Shown: positions 1 to 11,300, counted from the stretch's first letter. The stretch is DNA of 64,000 nt from Theristus sp. LFF4_11 (GCA_030248135.1 JASANC010003229.1:54534-118533), one strand, 5' to 3'. Notes: a model not told the origin generated them from the sequence alone. Translations and numbers: made by a program.

Positions 1-721
1 TTTTCGTTGGAAAACCGCAAAAAGAGCTTTACAATTTACATACAAGCCATGATGTTCATGATGTGCACGTACTCGACACACTTGTGTATTGTTTTCAAAA
101 CAAAATGGTCCATGAATTCATAGTTTTAAGCTTTAAATTTCAGTTTTACAGTAGTTTGAACATGATGGAACATGCAAACTGCATGAAGATAGTTTTTAAT
201 ATTACTTTATGCACATAAAGCTGGAACATAACCACAGAGAGCGCAGAAATAACCAATCAGCGTTTTCATCCTTTTTAATGTCCCTTCTTTATGCAGTTGC
301 CTAAAACAGGTTTTTTTGCAGCGTGAAATAGCATACGACGAATACTCATGCAACTTTATGTTACGACACAAAGTCGTTTTATTGTCGTTATGTTACGACA
401 CAAAGTCGACATAAAGTTAAATAAAAACGGAACATACGAGAGCATAAAAAAGTTGTTTTTCCTGTGTAATCCAAGCAAGTGACTGTGCCGACATGCATGT
501 ACATACATAGTACACTACTACCGTTTCCAGTCTTGACGTACGTTACCTTACGTCAGTAATCTCTCTTCACTCGATCCAAAAAAGAGCGAAAACCAAAAAA
601 ATCAAACAATTTTAGTGATAGGGAGCTCCAGGATCGTGTCGAGACTAAATACGGTAGAGATACCGTACTCCTCGGGTGCACAGTTTTTGTTTACATTTTT
701 TCAACTGTACACACAGAGATT
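1..721. other. Gene-free 3' flank of the DOMON gene
   Basis: No coding segment is visible. At about 350-420 a small palindromic element is present: TTACGACACAAAGTCG occurs twice in direct orientation, and the outer edges (CAACTTTATG / CATAAAGTT) are inverted. This looks like a short MITE or MITE remnant. The rest is AT-rich sequence without clear features. Confidence 0.5.
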
Positions 722-1683
722 TCAGTGATCGTGGCCAGTGTGATCGTGCTCGTGGCCAGTTTGCTCGTGGCCAGTATGGTCGTGGCCAGTATGGTCGTGG
801 CCCATTTCGGAGTGATGCGCTTCTTCGTCATGTTGCACCAGTGTCACCTTACCAGTGCTCGACCACCTCAGATTGTGTTCGTTCAGCTCTGCGAGACGCA
901 GACGATTGTAAATGTTTGTTTTTTTTCTTGCAGCAGTCGAAAAACGATGTGGAAAACGATAAACGACTGATTTTTTGACTGATAATAAGAAAATCTTTGT
1001 ATGGACTGATATTGAGAACTACGAAAAGGCGCGATTATGGTTCTCTGCTGTTCCCGTCGACGTTTTCCATTTGCCCATTTAGTTAACTTACCCTCTGCGA
1101 AACGTGGGTTTTACTTTTCTGATGTGCCGTTTAGTACACATAACCTATTTTTTAAACGTGTCCCACTGAAATGACGTCATGTGCCGCCAAACATGCGCTT
1201 GCCGTTCACAGCAAACCAGACTTTCCGTTTAGCCGGTTTCTTCCCGTAAACAAATGGTGAATGTCGAATCAGTAACACCAAACTAAAATTTTAGTGCATG
1301 TACTTTGACAAACGGGCGTTTTTAAAGCAAATGACGTCATTTTAGTCTGGATACGATTGAATAAATCCACAATATTAGTTCAGTCGACGAGTCGAAATTG
1401 ACGGATGACAAAAATAAATGAAGCAGTGAAAGTTAAAATCAATCAAAACCAACAAACGAACTCCCCCACAAAAAAGCTCACTTGCAACGCCGTCAGGTGT
1501 CGCTGAGGCGGCGTAGCCCATCGCCGCCAGCAGATACGTCGGCGAGTCGAGCTCGATCAGTTGCGCCCCTTTCGGGTGCACACGCTGCCGTAGATTGCAG
1601 TAGTAGTAGCCGTCCTCGAGGCCGCTGCTCAGGGTCTGCAGGTCCTTCTCGGTGTCCTGGTGTTGTTTTGTTTTCTGTTTTTA

Positions 1684-1715
<32 letters not shown>

Positions 1716-4700
1716 GGGGTTTTAGGTGTGATGTTTTTTTAGCCAGGGCTAACCAAGAAAAGCATACAGAAACGCCGTCGAGTGGGGCGCCCATCGAGTT
1801 TTTCTCTGTCATTAAGTGCCTACTACACACCTCTCGGCGGGGCTCGATCCCCCGAACGCGCAGAGAATAGTCTAACGCGCTACCACCAGGCCACGAGGGC
1901 GGCAACTTTATTACGTATTTATTTTGGTCAGCTGATTTATTTTCAAATCACACTCCGATAATTCGACCGGCCGACCAGTTGCTCTTCTTGAACTCTTATG
2001 GTCGAAGCACCAAACAAACAATGGCAACTGCAACGAAATACTGCCATTGTTTTTTTCTGTCCGAAAAAACAGTTGCCATTTTGTGGTTGGTTTTGTGCCA
2101 TTTGGTGCTATTCACGGGAAAAACAACTGCCTTACATATTCTCGCAGGCCATTTCTGCTGCCCTTAATGCAGCCATGCCCTCAATCAAGGCTGCCCTTAT
2201 TCAAGAACAGGACACTAAAACGAGCACCAAAACATTAGTTCGTTTGGTTAGAGAATCTTCCCTTACGCCGGCTTTACAAAAAAAACACAAAGATGTTTAG
2301 TGGTCATGTGGTGGAATAAACTGTGTTAGGTCTGATCTGAACATTTATGGGTACCTTGATTCCCTGATTTGCGTAGTAGTCGGTGTTCCACGCTAGATAC
2401 CCGTGTCCCTGATTTGTTTCTGGATCAAACACGCACATCGTGACCGCATCACCGCCCTGGAAATGTGCGTTTTTTGGTGTTTTTTGTGACCGTTTTTTGT
2501 TGTTGACTGCCGTGGAAAAATATCCTATTTTGTTGCGCTAATTATAGTAGCTCGACAAGTGACATGTTTGTTGCCATTTACAAAAGACACCACGAACTGG
2601 GAACAAAAAAGTTTTGTGGTGTAAAACAAGGCGTCTGAGAGATGTTGAAAAATCACTGGCCAAAAACAAAAATATGTGTGTGATCGTCCAACTATTTTTT
2701 TTTTAATTTTGGAACAAAAATCTTTTGAGAAAACCGCTAGATTTTTGTGAAAACATCGAACCGACCATGAAGTCGTCCTTCGGCGACAGCCCGATTGCGA
2801 CGTACTGCAGGCGTGCCTCTTCCGCTTTTTGCACGATCAATTGAATGCCGGCAAACTCGTCCAATTCCTCGTGTTCACGTTCATGCTCCGCACCAGTGTG
2901 GTCTGGAAAATCGCGATTGTGAATTTGTGAGGTTTCACAGTTTTTTGTTTCTGCTGTGACCTGAAACACATGCACAAATATCAACAAATATTCAGCGCAT
3001 ACCACACCACCCTGCGTGAAACAGTGCAGACCGGAAATACTGGTACATGTTTCATGTGTGTATGTCGCATCTTTCGCATGCGAAACCAATTGCGAAATCT
3101 TGCTTTTCACAAGTTGTCGCTCATCTTCGACCTACAGGCAACAGTTGCAAAAACTTGCCTGTTGCGAAAGAAACACCCTCTGAAAACGCAACTGTTGCCA
3201 TAAACTCTGCAATACACACGATAATAACCGCTAAATCGCGGCTGTCTCCTATTTTATGCCATTACTGACCGGTCTCCATCTCGCCATCGTCGTGCGTGTG
3301 CTCCTCATGTCTGACCACAGCAATGACCTTTGCGCAATCTTCAATGTCGCTTATGTCCTCCAGCAGCCGACAGAACGGCGGAAACACGTAGCAATGCTGG
3401 AAGTCTTCGCCGCAATCGGTGACGTTCAGTGGGATTTCGGCACGAACCTGTGTTGTTGTGTGCCTTTTTTATTCTCTGTTTGGTTTCTCCATTATGTTGT
3501 GGAGAGGTTCTCTGGCTTCAGTGGCTTTGTTTTATTTTAAAATAATTTTATTTTTAATGAGTTTATGAAGAAATCGTTGAGGAAACTGACTACTATATCA
3601 AATCAAGTTACAACACAACATCGACTGTTTACATAATATGCAGAAATCACGTCTGAAAAAAATGAAAGTACACTGTGTCTTCAGAGCGGACCTTTATGTT
3701 ATAAATGAACTGATAATGCATGTGGTGCGGGTTCGTGATGGGCATGTCACGCAAAACAACATTATCTAAAAATGCGGAAGACGCATATAAAAGGAGCAAT
3801 ATGGCTTTGTGTAAGCAGTGAGAAACTTTTTTGCATCACAACTATTTCCAAGTCTCTGATGTGGCACACGGATACAAGTACATAAGAGTCATATTTTTGC
3901 GCCGCGTTTGTTTTGCTGAATAAACCTTAAAAAAGCTTCAAAATCATTTTTCAATTGTCCTCTTCAGTTTCTGTGTTCTGTTATGTTAACTGCTAACAGT
4001 TCTGCGAACTCTGTGCAGAAACAAAAAATCAGAGACTGCAAAGCGTTGCTGCAGATAAGTTTTATTGTTGATGGCGTACGCACCAGTGACAAAAATGTGT
4101 TGGCTTTCACCCTTTTACCCAATTCCAAAAACCCGAAGGTACCAAAGTCCTGTGGATTGTTGTAGGAAGAGTGTGGACGCTGGCTGAACTGTTCGTCCCG
4201 TGAGCCATTGCCTTTGCCACAAGAAGGGGACATTGCCTTCGCCAATGCCTTTGCGCAACGCTTTGTCCTAGCCAAAGCAGTGTCAGTGATCAAAGATGTA
4301 ATCTCTGTTTTGGTTTAGGTAGTTTTAGGTCACTACCGTATTACCCCCAATAAACCCCCATGGGGGATTAATACGTCAGCGACTTTTAGGGGTGGGGGTT
4401 TATTGGTGGGGGGGGGGGGGGGGTTTATTTACAAAAAATTCTAGGGGTGGGGGTTTGTTGAAAAATGGCAAAAATACCTTGCATGGCAGGCAAGAAAGTT
4501 GCAGAAACTTCTACTTTTGACAGAGATTTCCTTTTGTAACAGCCTTTTGTAATGAAATTACCATTAACTCATCCATTTGGGGCCTTTGGTAGCACAATTC
4601 CATCATTTTCACTGCAACCAGCCACTGAACTCGCTTGGTATGTGTTTCAAACAGGTTTCCAATTAACCCCCATGGGGGATTATTTGTGGGGGGGATTATT

Positions 4701-6138
4701 CGGAAACTGGTCGGGGAGTGGGGGTTTATTGGTGGGGGGGGATTAATGGTGGGGGGGGGGTTTAATGGGGGTAATACGGTATTTGCTCGAAATGCAGCGA
4801 ATGTAAAAGTTTCGTTTGTCGAAAAAGTAAGAGGGCAACCATGTGCAACCGAAATAATGAATAAACGGCGCAAAAATATGGCTCTTATGTACTTGTATCC
4901 GTGTGCCACATCAGAGACTTGGAAATAGTTGTGATGCAAAAAAGTTTCTCACTGCTTACACAAAGCCATATTCCTCCTTTTATATGCGTCTTCCGCATTT
5001 TTAGATAATATTCTGACTTTTACATAAGCCCCAAAAATCGGACAAAATTCAGAATGCGTTGGACATATATTCTTCCGAACTTCCCATTAGGCAACAGCGC
5101 ACAGAATTTTTTTCCATTTTTCGTTTTGGAGAGATGTCGCCAGCTTCCATGGCCGATTCCGATTTACCCGAAATCGTCAGGATTCAGTGTCTAAAATCGC
5201 TCACATAAGAATAAGAATCAAACTCAAAATCAGCGCGAACCCTGGACTACACAGGTCTTCTGTTTTTTTGTTTTTAGACCGATTTCACCAATTTCCACGG
5301 CCGATTCGCTCGAAGTTATCACGATTCGGTATCCAGAGTTGCTCACATAAAAAACTAACCCAGAATAGGTGATCGGCGCAATGAATTACCATGGAAAACA
5401 CCGTTTTCTTGTTTTCATGTCTGGACCGATTTCGCCGATTTCCACGGCCGATTCGCCCGAAATCGTCACGATTCGGTATCTAGAGTTGCTTACATAAGAA
5501 AACTAACCCAGAATCCGTGATCAGCGCATTGAATTACTATGGAAAACACCGTTTTTTTGTTTTTCATTTCTGGACCGTTTTCGCCAATTTCCAGTCACAG
5601 AAAAAAATGAATGCGAAATTTGAAAATCCCAAAGATTTTTACCCCAGGAAATGTTTTTATCATAGCAGTCGGAATTTTCTTTATATCGCTGAAACTGCGT
5701 ACACATTTTATGACATGGCCGAAAAAAAGGGGGGAGAAGAATAAGTAACAGCCTGTTCAGAATCGATGTTTTGCGCACACAGCGTGTGTAGAAGATCACC
5801 AAGATAAAATTTCTCGTGCACACAGCTTACCTGTGGATTATCTACCTGTGTGCAGGAGAAAAAAATCTCAGCTCCTTTTATGTTCACAATGCGACGCACA
5901 GTAAGTTTGGAATTTTAGCGCGAACGATAGATGGGCATGATATGCCTGCATCCGCTGTCCGCTCCGCTCCGCTTCGCTCGCGAATGGGCATGATAACGTC
6001 TTTTTGAAAAGTGAAACAATGGTTTTGAGCTGATCTTGGAACTTTTGGCTAAGAATTTTTAGTGGCAAAAATTCAAGCACTCACCACATAAAACAGCGTA
6101 AAGCTCGCCAACAATCGGACCGAAAAATCGTTAATCAT
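722..6138 (-). CDS. Secreted DOMON-domain protein with histidine-rich tail
   Basis: Six exons on the minus strand: 6138-6085, 3447-3270, 2902-2766, 2456-2355, 1656-1482 and 888-722, giving 813 nt or 270 aa. All junctions are GT/AG and in phase. Exon 1 encodes a signal peptide (MINDFSVRLLASFTLF). Exon 2 has a paired-Cys N-terminal motif (DCGEDFQHCYVFPPFC). Exons 3-5 carry the DOMON beta-sandwich: LQYVAIGLSP, then GGDAVTMCVFDP, then SSGLEDGYYYCNLRQRV. DOMON domains bind haem or sugars and are usually extracellular. Odd features: two His/Glu-rich stretches, one in the exon 2/3 join (HEEHTHDDGE) and one at the C-terminus, where GHDHTGHDHTGHEQTG-type repeats end the protein; the repeats are a 15-bp minisatellite in the DNA (about 725-805). 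I infer a metal-binding role. Intron 1 holds a large transposon (3762-5996), intron 4 a SINE and intron 5 a MITE. The family call is strong; ligand and function are unknown. Confidence 0.82.
1140..1368. mobile_element. MITE family D (TGACGTCA-bearing), copy 1
   Basis: About 225 bp with imperfect inverted ends: left AAACGTGTCCCACTGAAATG, right complement AAACGTGTCC.GACTAAAATG. Each inverted end carries the palindrome ATGACGTCAT. Other copies lie at 12878-13092, 27091-27308 (opposite strand) and 63880-64000. This copy is in intron 5 of the DOMON gene. Its boundaries come from comparing copies. Confidence 0.8.
1686..1905 (-). mobile_element. tRNA-derived SINE, copy 1
   Basis: Minus-strand copy of a ~200-bp SINE also seen at 26147-26350 and 41918-42106. 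The 5' part looks like a tRNA: an A-box-like segment (TGGCC.GGTGGTAG) and a B-box-like segment (GGGATCGAGCCCC). The body includes TTAATGACAGAGAAAA, and the 3' end is a (CAA)n tail, read here as (TTG)n at about 1686-1715. It lies in intron 4 of the DOMON gene. Confidence 0.85.
3762..5008 (-). mobile_element. Module/MITE family C, copy 1
   Basis: Bounded by inverted repeats of about 165 bp (3762-3930 and 4850-5008) beginning TTATCTAAAAATGCGG and containing a TATA-like ATATAAAAGGAG. Sister copies: 25586-26591, 37374-38405, 59178-60100, and a single arm at 53689-53879. Without its nested G-rich MITE this copy is about 800 bp. The interior is asymmetric, so orientation can be assigned relative to the other copies. 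Confidence 0.85.
4336..4779 (+). mobile_element. G-tract MITE family, copy 1
   Basis: 444 bp with terminal inverted repeats CCGTATTACCCCCA / TGGGGGTAATACGG, flanked by TA on both sides (4334-4335 and 4780-4781). Just inside each end lie blocks of G or C homopolymers and GGGGGTTTATT-like units. The unique core (AAAGGCTGTTACAAAAGG on one strand) is shared with copies near 24.4, 25.0, 31.6 and 52.4 kb. Nested inside module C. Confidence 0.9.
5130..5590 (-). repeat. Satellite B (~149-bp unit), array 1
   Basis: About three degenerate units on the minus strand. The key conserved stretch on the plus strand is GCCGATTCGCCCGAAATCGT, followed by a variable region and GATCAGCGCATTGAATTAC. The same unit is tandemly repeated at 23.3-24.3, 25.3-25.5, 34.5-35.4, 54.0-54.3 and 60.2-61.0 kb. 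Confidence 0.85.
5590..5996. repeat. Terminal module H, copy 1
   Basis: About 400 bp closely matching 61165-61569, including TGCGCACACAGCGTGTGTAG and a terminal seg CCGCTCCGCTCCGCTTCGCT followed by GGGCATGATAAC. The end resembles module G (21907-22175 and 33827-34060), which also carries CGCTCGC/GCGAGCG palindromic units. Confidence 0.75.
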
Positions 6139-6635
6139 CTTGATTTCGTCACACTCTTTTTTCTCTTACGCGAGCTAAAAACAAGGTTTTTTTTCAAACT
6201 AAAACTGTAAAAATATGTGCGTATAATTGTGCCAGAAACGTGTTTCAATTTTGGTCTCTTGAAACATGTGGAAAATTTATGTAGTCTTTCTTGACGAAAT
6301 TTATGATCTCAACCTATTTCGACAGAAAACGTCTATAAACAAGTTTACTTAACAGCAAATGAAAGTCAAAAATTTAATATACGAAAAGAATTTATGAAAA
6401 AAAAAACAAAACCGAGCAATTATATGTGATAGCACCTGAGAAAGTGTGCATAAAAAGCACTACTAAGACCCGTGTAAAACAAAACGCACCTTAAAAATTA
6501 TTTTTAAACCGTGTGTGGGCGTTATTGCAAATAACTTTTTTAGCCATGAAAGAAACACATCGGAAACGAAAGAAAAACAAAACTAATGCTCACGAAAGCT
6601 GAAAAAAATATGGAAAACAAAATCACGTACATACA
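6139..6635. other. Divergent intergenic region upstream of DOMON gene
   Basis: About 500 bp between the minus-strand DOMON start (6138) and a possible plus-strand start (6636). It is AT-rich and contains no repeat I recognise. It probably holds the promoters of one or both genes, but no specific promoter element can be supported. Confidence 0.4.
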
Positions 6636-6989
6636 ATGTACATAACTACCGTGATGTCAGTAATGTTTTGCAAAGTAATTATTGTCGAAATTGAAAGAAA
6701 ATTCAAATTATTGTCGAAGAACGAACCTTTGTTCGGCGACGGACCAATTGACGCCGACAGAACAGAATATGGAGAGCCGGTTTTAAAAGTAAACCTTGCG
6801 CTAATCATTTCAATAAAACGTATTACACCTATTTTTGTGTCAATTATAATCAGTCAGCTTCGTGGGCCATGTGATGATTCTGTGTGTTTTGGTTTATAAT
6901 TTGCTTTGTAGGTGTTGTGCTGCGTCTTGAATGTCACCCGAAACTACATTGAACGAAAATTCAAGAATAAATCAAAGAAAGCGAATTGA
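6636..6989 (+). CDS. Possible small two-exon gene, unknown product
   Basis: Exons 6636-6788 and 6912-6989 would encode 76 aa. The donor after TTAAAA is GTAAAC; the acceptor is TTGCTTTGTAG; the join keeps frame (phase 0). The N-terminus is hydrophobic (MYITTVMSVMFC). A polar segment follows (EPLFGDGPIDADRTEYGEP), and the C-terminus is basic (ERKFKNKSKKAN). AATAAA occurs at the stop codon. I do not recognise the family. The second exon could equally be the end of a longer gene whose upstream exons I missed. Confidence 0.4.
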
Positions 6990-7093
6990 AACAGCTGAAT
7001 AACTTTGGCAACGACTCAATTTCACATTTTTTCTAAATTTGTGGTCTCCCCTCGCCAAGGGTTCCAAATTGGAATGAGCCGAAAATGGCGTGT

Positions 7094-7320
7094 ACAGTCG
7101 AACTCTAAAGGCCCGTTTATACCTGACGTATGCAGACGTACGTCGACGTACATACGTCAGGTATGAACGGCAGTATGCAATAACACGCGACCTAAAATGA
7201 CGTGACGTGACGTCCCGGGCTGTATGCGCATACATAACGTCAGGTACAAGCGGGCCTTAAATTATAGGCAATCAGCTGATTGGTTGGTGGCCTCGTGATT
7301 GATGCTTTCTTGTTGCATGC
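7094..7320. mobile_element. MITE family E (partial) interrupted by MITE F
   Basis: Starts with ACAGTCGAACTCTAA and resumes after the insertion with ATTATAGGCAATCAGCTG and ATTGGTTGGTGG. The right terminal repeat is missing. Complete relatives lie at 9618-9788, 10289-10464 and 50038-50187. Confidence 0.8.
7109..7257. mobile_element. MITE family F with TAA target duplication
   Basis: 149 bp with inverted ends AGGCCCGTTTATACCTGACG / AGGCCCGCTTGTACCTGACG, flanked by TAA at 7106-7108 and 7258-7260. The TAA duplication is confirmed by the uninterrupted ACTCTAAATTATAGG in other family E copies. TAA/TTA duplications are typical of PIF/Harbinger-type elements. A single end of the same family is at 52196-52225. 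Confidence 0.85.
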
Positions 7321-8363
7321 AGTTTTATGTCACCCTGAATAATTTGTGGTATTAGCTGATTGTTTATCTGAGATCAGGCAGGCTAAAAAAAGAAATTTCG
7401 TCTCAATTTTTCTTTTTTGATTTTTGATGTCTGATCGTTTCTGAATGCGAACAGTGGGAAATCAATGAAAAGCAACCCAAAAACCTGTTCATGATTTAGG
7501 AAATGGAGAAAAATTACAACCAGCTGTTTAGAGTAAAATTAAAACGACGACGACGGCGGCGACGACTTGGCATTTTGTAATTTGCCTGGACTGCATGAAA
7601 AGAAATTTCAAACGACCTTCAATTATTCCGAGTTTCTCCGCTAAAAAAGTCAAACAATTCTGAATCGTCATCGTCGTTGTCTTTTTTTCCAACATGAACG
7701 CTTTCGTTTTTTTTTCACTATCGGTAAAATTGGACATTATTCTCAATTCAGTGTCATGTTCCATGCAAATCAATTGTCACATGGTATACACAAACAAGTT
7801 TATCTCTGATGACCGATCGATACGATGGATGATCGCCGTTGTTTGGTTTTTTTTGCAAAACAAACTTTTGTGATGGAAACTGCGTTCGCGTTTGTTTCAT
7901 TTGGTGCCAGCAACAAGTGAAGTTCGTTGGAGAAACCATATTCGAAGAAAAAATATTCATACATCGTAGAATTCCGCAACCGGTTTAGGCCAAACCCACA
8001 CACATATAATTTTCGTCATTTATTAAAACACAAAGTGAAACTATGCCGCATCGTGAAGCGAACACTTGAATACGAGAAAAAAAATCAAAACGACCAACCA
8101 AGGCTGTGAATGCGCTGAAATTCATTTCGGCACATGGAACGCAACAAACAACCACTTGTTGCTGCACGTGTGTTTGTCGAAATGTTATAAAACTGCATTT
8201 TTTCAAGTTTGGAAATAAAGTTTTTCTGCTGTTTTTAATTGAAGTAAAATTATTCAAAAAATAATGTTATTTCTTTTTGTGTATAACATTACATAAAACA
8301 ATGTCGACATAAACTGGCATAAAACGCGGCATAAACATAACCCTTTGTTTTGATGTTAGTAAA
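7321..8363. other. Intergenic region upstream of astacin gene
   Basis: About 1 kb with short simple tracts (for example CGACGACGACGGCGGCGACG near 7543) and no convincing exon on either strand. It probably includes the promoter of the astacin gene, but no element is identifiable. Confidence 0.4.
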
Positions 8364-11300
8364 ATGGAACCGATTGACCGCGTCCGCTTTTCCATTCTGT
8401 CGTGTCTTTTATGTTGCTTAAATGTCGTGCCAGTCGTCCGTTCGTCGCCACTTTGCATCGAATATGCCGGCTGCGTTCGTGACAAAGGCGAAGCGGCGTG
8501 TCGACAGAAATATGCTGCGCTGTCTGCTTGTGAAACGATGGTACGGAGGTGCCTGTCGATTTGATGTTCTTTTTTAATGCTGGCATTAAGCGAGCACGCA
8601 GAATGAATATGCCCTTTTTAATGCTAATAATACCGTACTTCTGATTTTTTTCATGTCACGGTGTTTGCCACGGAGTGCGCTATCTTCTGACGGTGACTTC
8701 ATATTGTGTGGCTGTAGTGGGCACCAGTGGGCACCCGGCATGAAGAAGATTATTTAAAGGAAACGTTTCCATGAAACACGTTTGCAGGAACCATTTGTTC
8801 AGTGTTCAGTTCATACAAAAGTGATCACAGATACATGTTTGATCTTGATGTAAATTCTTGCTTGTTTCAGAATGGCATGAACGCGCATCTGCCGACCGGT
8901 GAGTCAGTTGCCGGCAAAAAAAATACGATTGGTTTCAAATTATAATTGATCGATATGAATACAACAAACCGAAAATAACAAACAAGAACTCTGTTTTTTC
9001 AGAAGGCACCGATCTCCTTGGCTCGCCAGACGGCGACCAGCTGATGCGCATTTATGGCGACTTTTATCATCGAGTCGAAGACGGTCGAATCAGCGGCGTC
9101 GCGGTGATTGACCCGCAAGGTCGGTGGCCGGACAACCGAGTGCCGTTCGTCGTTGTCGTTGATCCCGAGCACAAATACATGAACGAGACACGCATGGCCG
9201 GGTTGGTGGGCGAGAGATTTTCATGAACAGTCAGACGGGATGACTTCATAGTGACCACACACACCTAATATCTGGTATACCAAACACATGCAAAACCTTG
9301 CAGCGTTATTTCGCTGGTCCGTGAAGCGATGACTGAATTGGAGTCGGTCTGTTGTGTGCAGTTTGTCGCCGCCAACCCAGCCACTGACACGCATTTCGTC
9401 AGCATTGAGGTGCATCACGTCTATGGCTGCAGCGCGTATTTGGGTCGCCAGAAAGAGAAAGTACAACCGCAGAAAGTCATACTTGGTAGGTTTTCAATAT
9501 GAGTTTACGCTAAAAAAAGGAATTTTCGTGGTAAGCTAGGTAACCAAGCCAAAACTTAGACTAGGCTTTAGGCTTAGGCTTCAGGCTTAGTCTTGGGATA
9601 TGGATAAGGCTTACTTGCAGTTGAACTCTAAATTATGGGGAAACAGCTAATTGGTTGGGAAAATGGTATGCATGCTGACTGTGTAAACCAAACTCCGCCC
9701 CCACGACAATGCCTGTACAGAAAGCATGCATACCGTAATCCCAACCAATCAGCTGATTCCCTATAATTTAGAGTTCTAGTTCGACTGTCAGCTCAAGCTT
9801 GGCTTAGGCTTAGGATTAGGCTCAGGGTTAGGATTTTGCTATTGTTGCTGGAAGTTCTGCAATTTTTAGGCTACCACTGTTACGGCGAAGATCAGTACCC
9901 TCGAAGCAAGTGGCGAATCGTGCACGAATTGATGCACGTGCTGGGGCTGATGCACGAACAGCAACGCCCTGACAGAGACATTTATGTGGCTGTGCACACT
10001 GACAACATCCTAGTTTGTTGAAACTTTTTTCATGTTTCGTTCTTTTGGTTTGCAGGAGATTTTTTAAAAAAAAAGGATCCAAGCAATACTACAGTCGCTC
10101 AAAGCTACAAAGATGACAGCAATTGTGTCTGTGAATGCTTGCAGAAACCTGACCTGCCAAATTACGAGATCCCGAAAATGTTCGACGTTACCACACTGGG
10201 CCTGCCATACGACTACGACTCACTGCTGCACTACCCTGAGCGGCCGGCTCGCAAAGACCCGTTCAAGGTGCCGTTTTTGTGGTGGTTGTACAGTCGAACT
10301 CTAATTTTTTGAGAATGAGCTGATTGGTTGGTTGGTGGTCACGTGATGCATGCTTTCTGTGCAGAACGAGAGACTCCGACAGACGACGCTCCACGGCAAA
10401 GCATGCATCACGTGACCACCACTAACTAATCAGCTGATTCCCTATAATTTAGAGTTCGACTGTTAATTGCGATCTGAGAACGTGGAGGAAAACTTGAAAA
10501 ACTGCTAAGCAGCATGCGTAATCACTTAGAAGGCGGTCAGAGGCACAAGTAACAAATAGCAGTTTACTCAACTATCATTGGAGAGCAACTTATCGTCTTA
10601 CCTCTGCAGTTTATTGAGTGTGTTGCTGTACAAACTGCTGGTCCAGTTAAAGAGATGACCCAAAAAAAAGTTTCCTCAACGAGAATGGATGTGGTTTCAA
10701 AATAGCGTTTAAGATCAAAATATTGCGGTATTATTTGCTGTTGGTGCTAAGCCAAGCGCATAATACGAATTTGATGGGACCATTCTTTCGTTTCAGCCAG
10801 TCCTTGAAGCAAAATGGCCCACCGAACACACGCTCGGCCAGGAGGAGCACCTCAGCGATACCGATGTGAAACGGTTGAATCGGCTGCTTCGCTGTCCGAA
10901 GACCAACGCGACCACGAAGAAGCCGGCGACCACGGTAAACTGTGTGTTTCGCTGGATGGAGCAACGAACCATGCGAACTATTACTGTATTAACCAAAACA
11001 AAACAAAAAAAGAGCGTCGTGTGAGAGGGGGAGACATGAGAGACACGACAAAAAGAGACATGAGACAGGGCGCCTCGAGACGAGACGAGACACGAAAGAG
11101 AAAGTGGCGAGACGATAAGAGACCCGAGACAGAGGGTCGCGAGACGAGACGATATAGACGCGCAGCCCCGTTGAGCGTGCGCAGCGTATTGTGGCAAGCC
11201 CCATCCACGTTTCCTGCTGACTGTCGCAAAAAAAGTAATGCACATGTTCGTGCACTAATCGAGTCACATACACAATGCTTGTGTGCTTAAAGGAAATCAA

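Larger units (their letters stand above)
3762..5996. mobile_element. Large composite non-coding transposon, copy 1 (C-B-H module order)
   Basis: Runs from TTATC (3762) to GATAA (5996). It consists of module C (3762-5008), a short shared spacer, a satellite-B array (about 5130-5590) and terminal module H (about 5590-5996). The same order is found at 59178-61569, and in reverse, with a related terminal module, at 33827-38405. The short termini are complementary (TTATCTAAAAATGC versus TTATCATGCCC when read inward). No coding capacity is visible. It sits in intron 1 of the DOMON gene. That this is one mobile unit is an inference from the repeated order. Confidence 0.6.
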
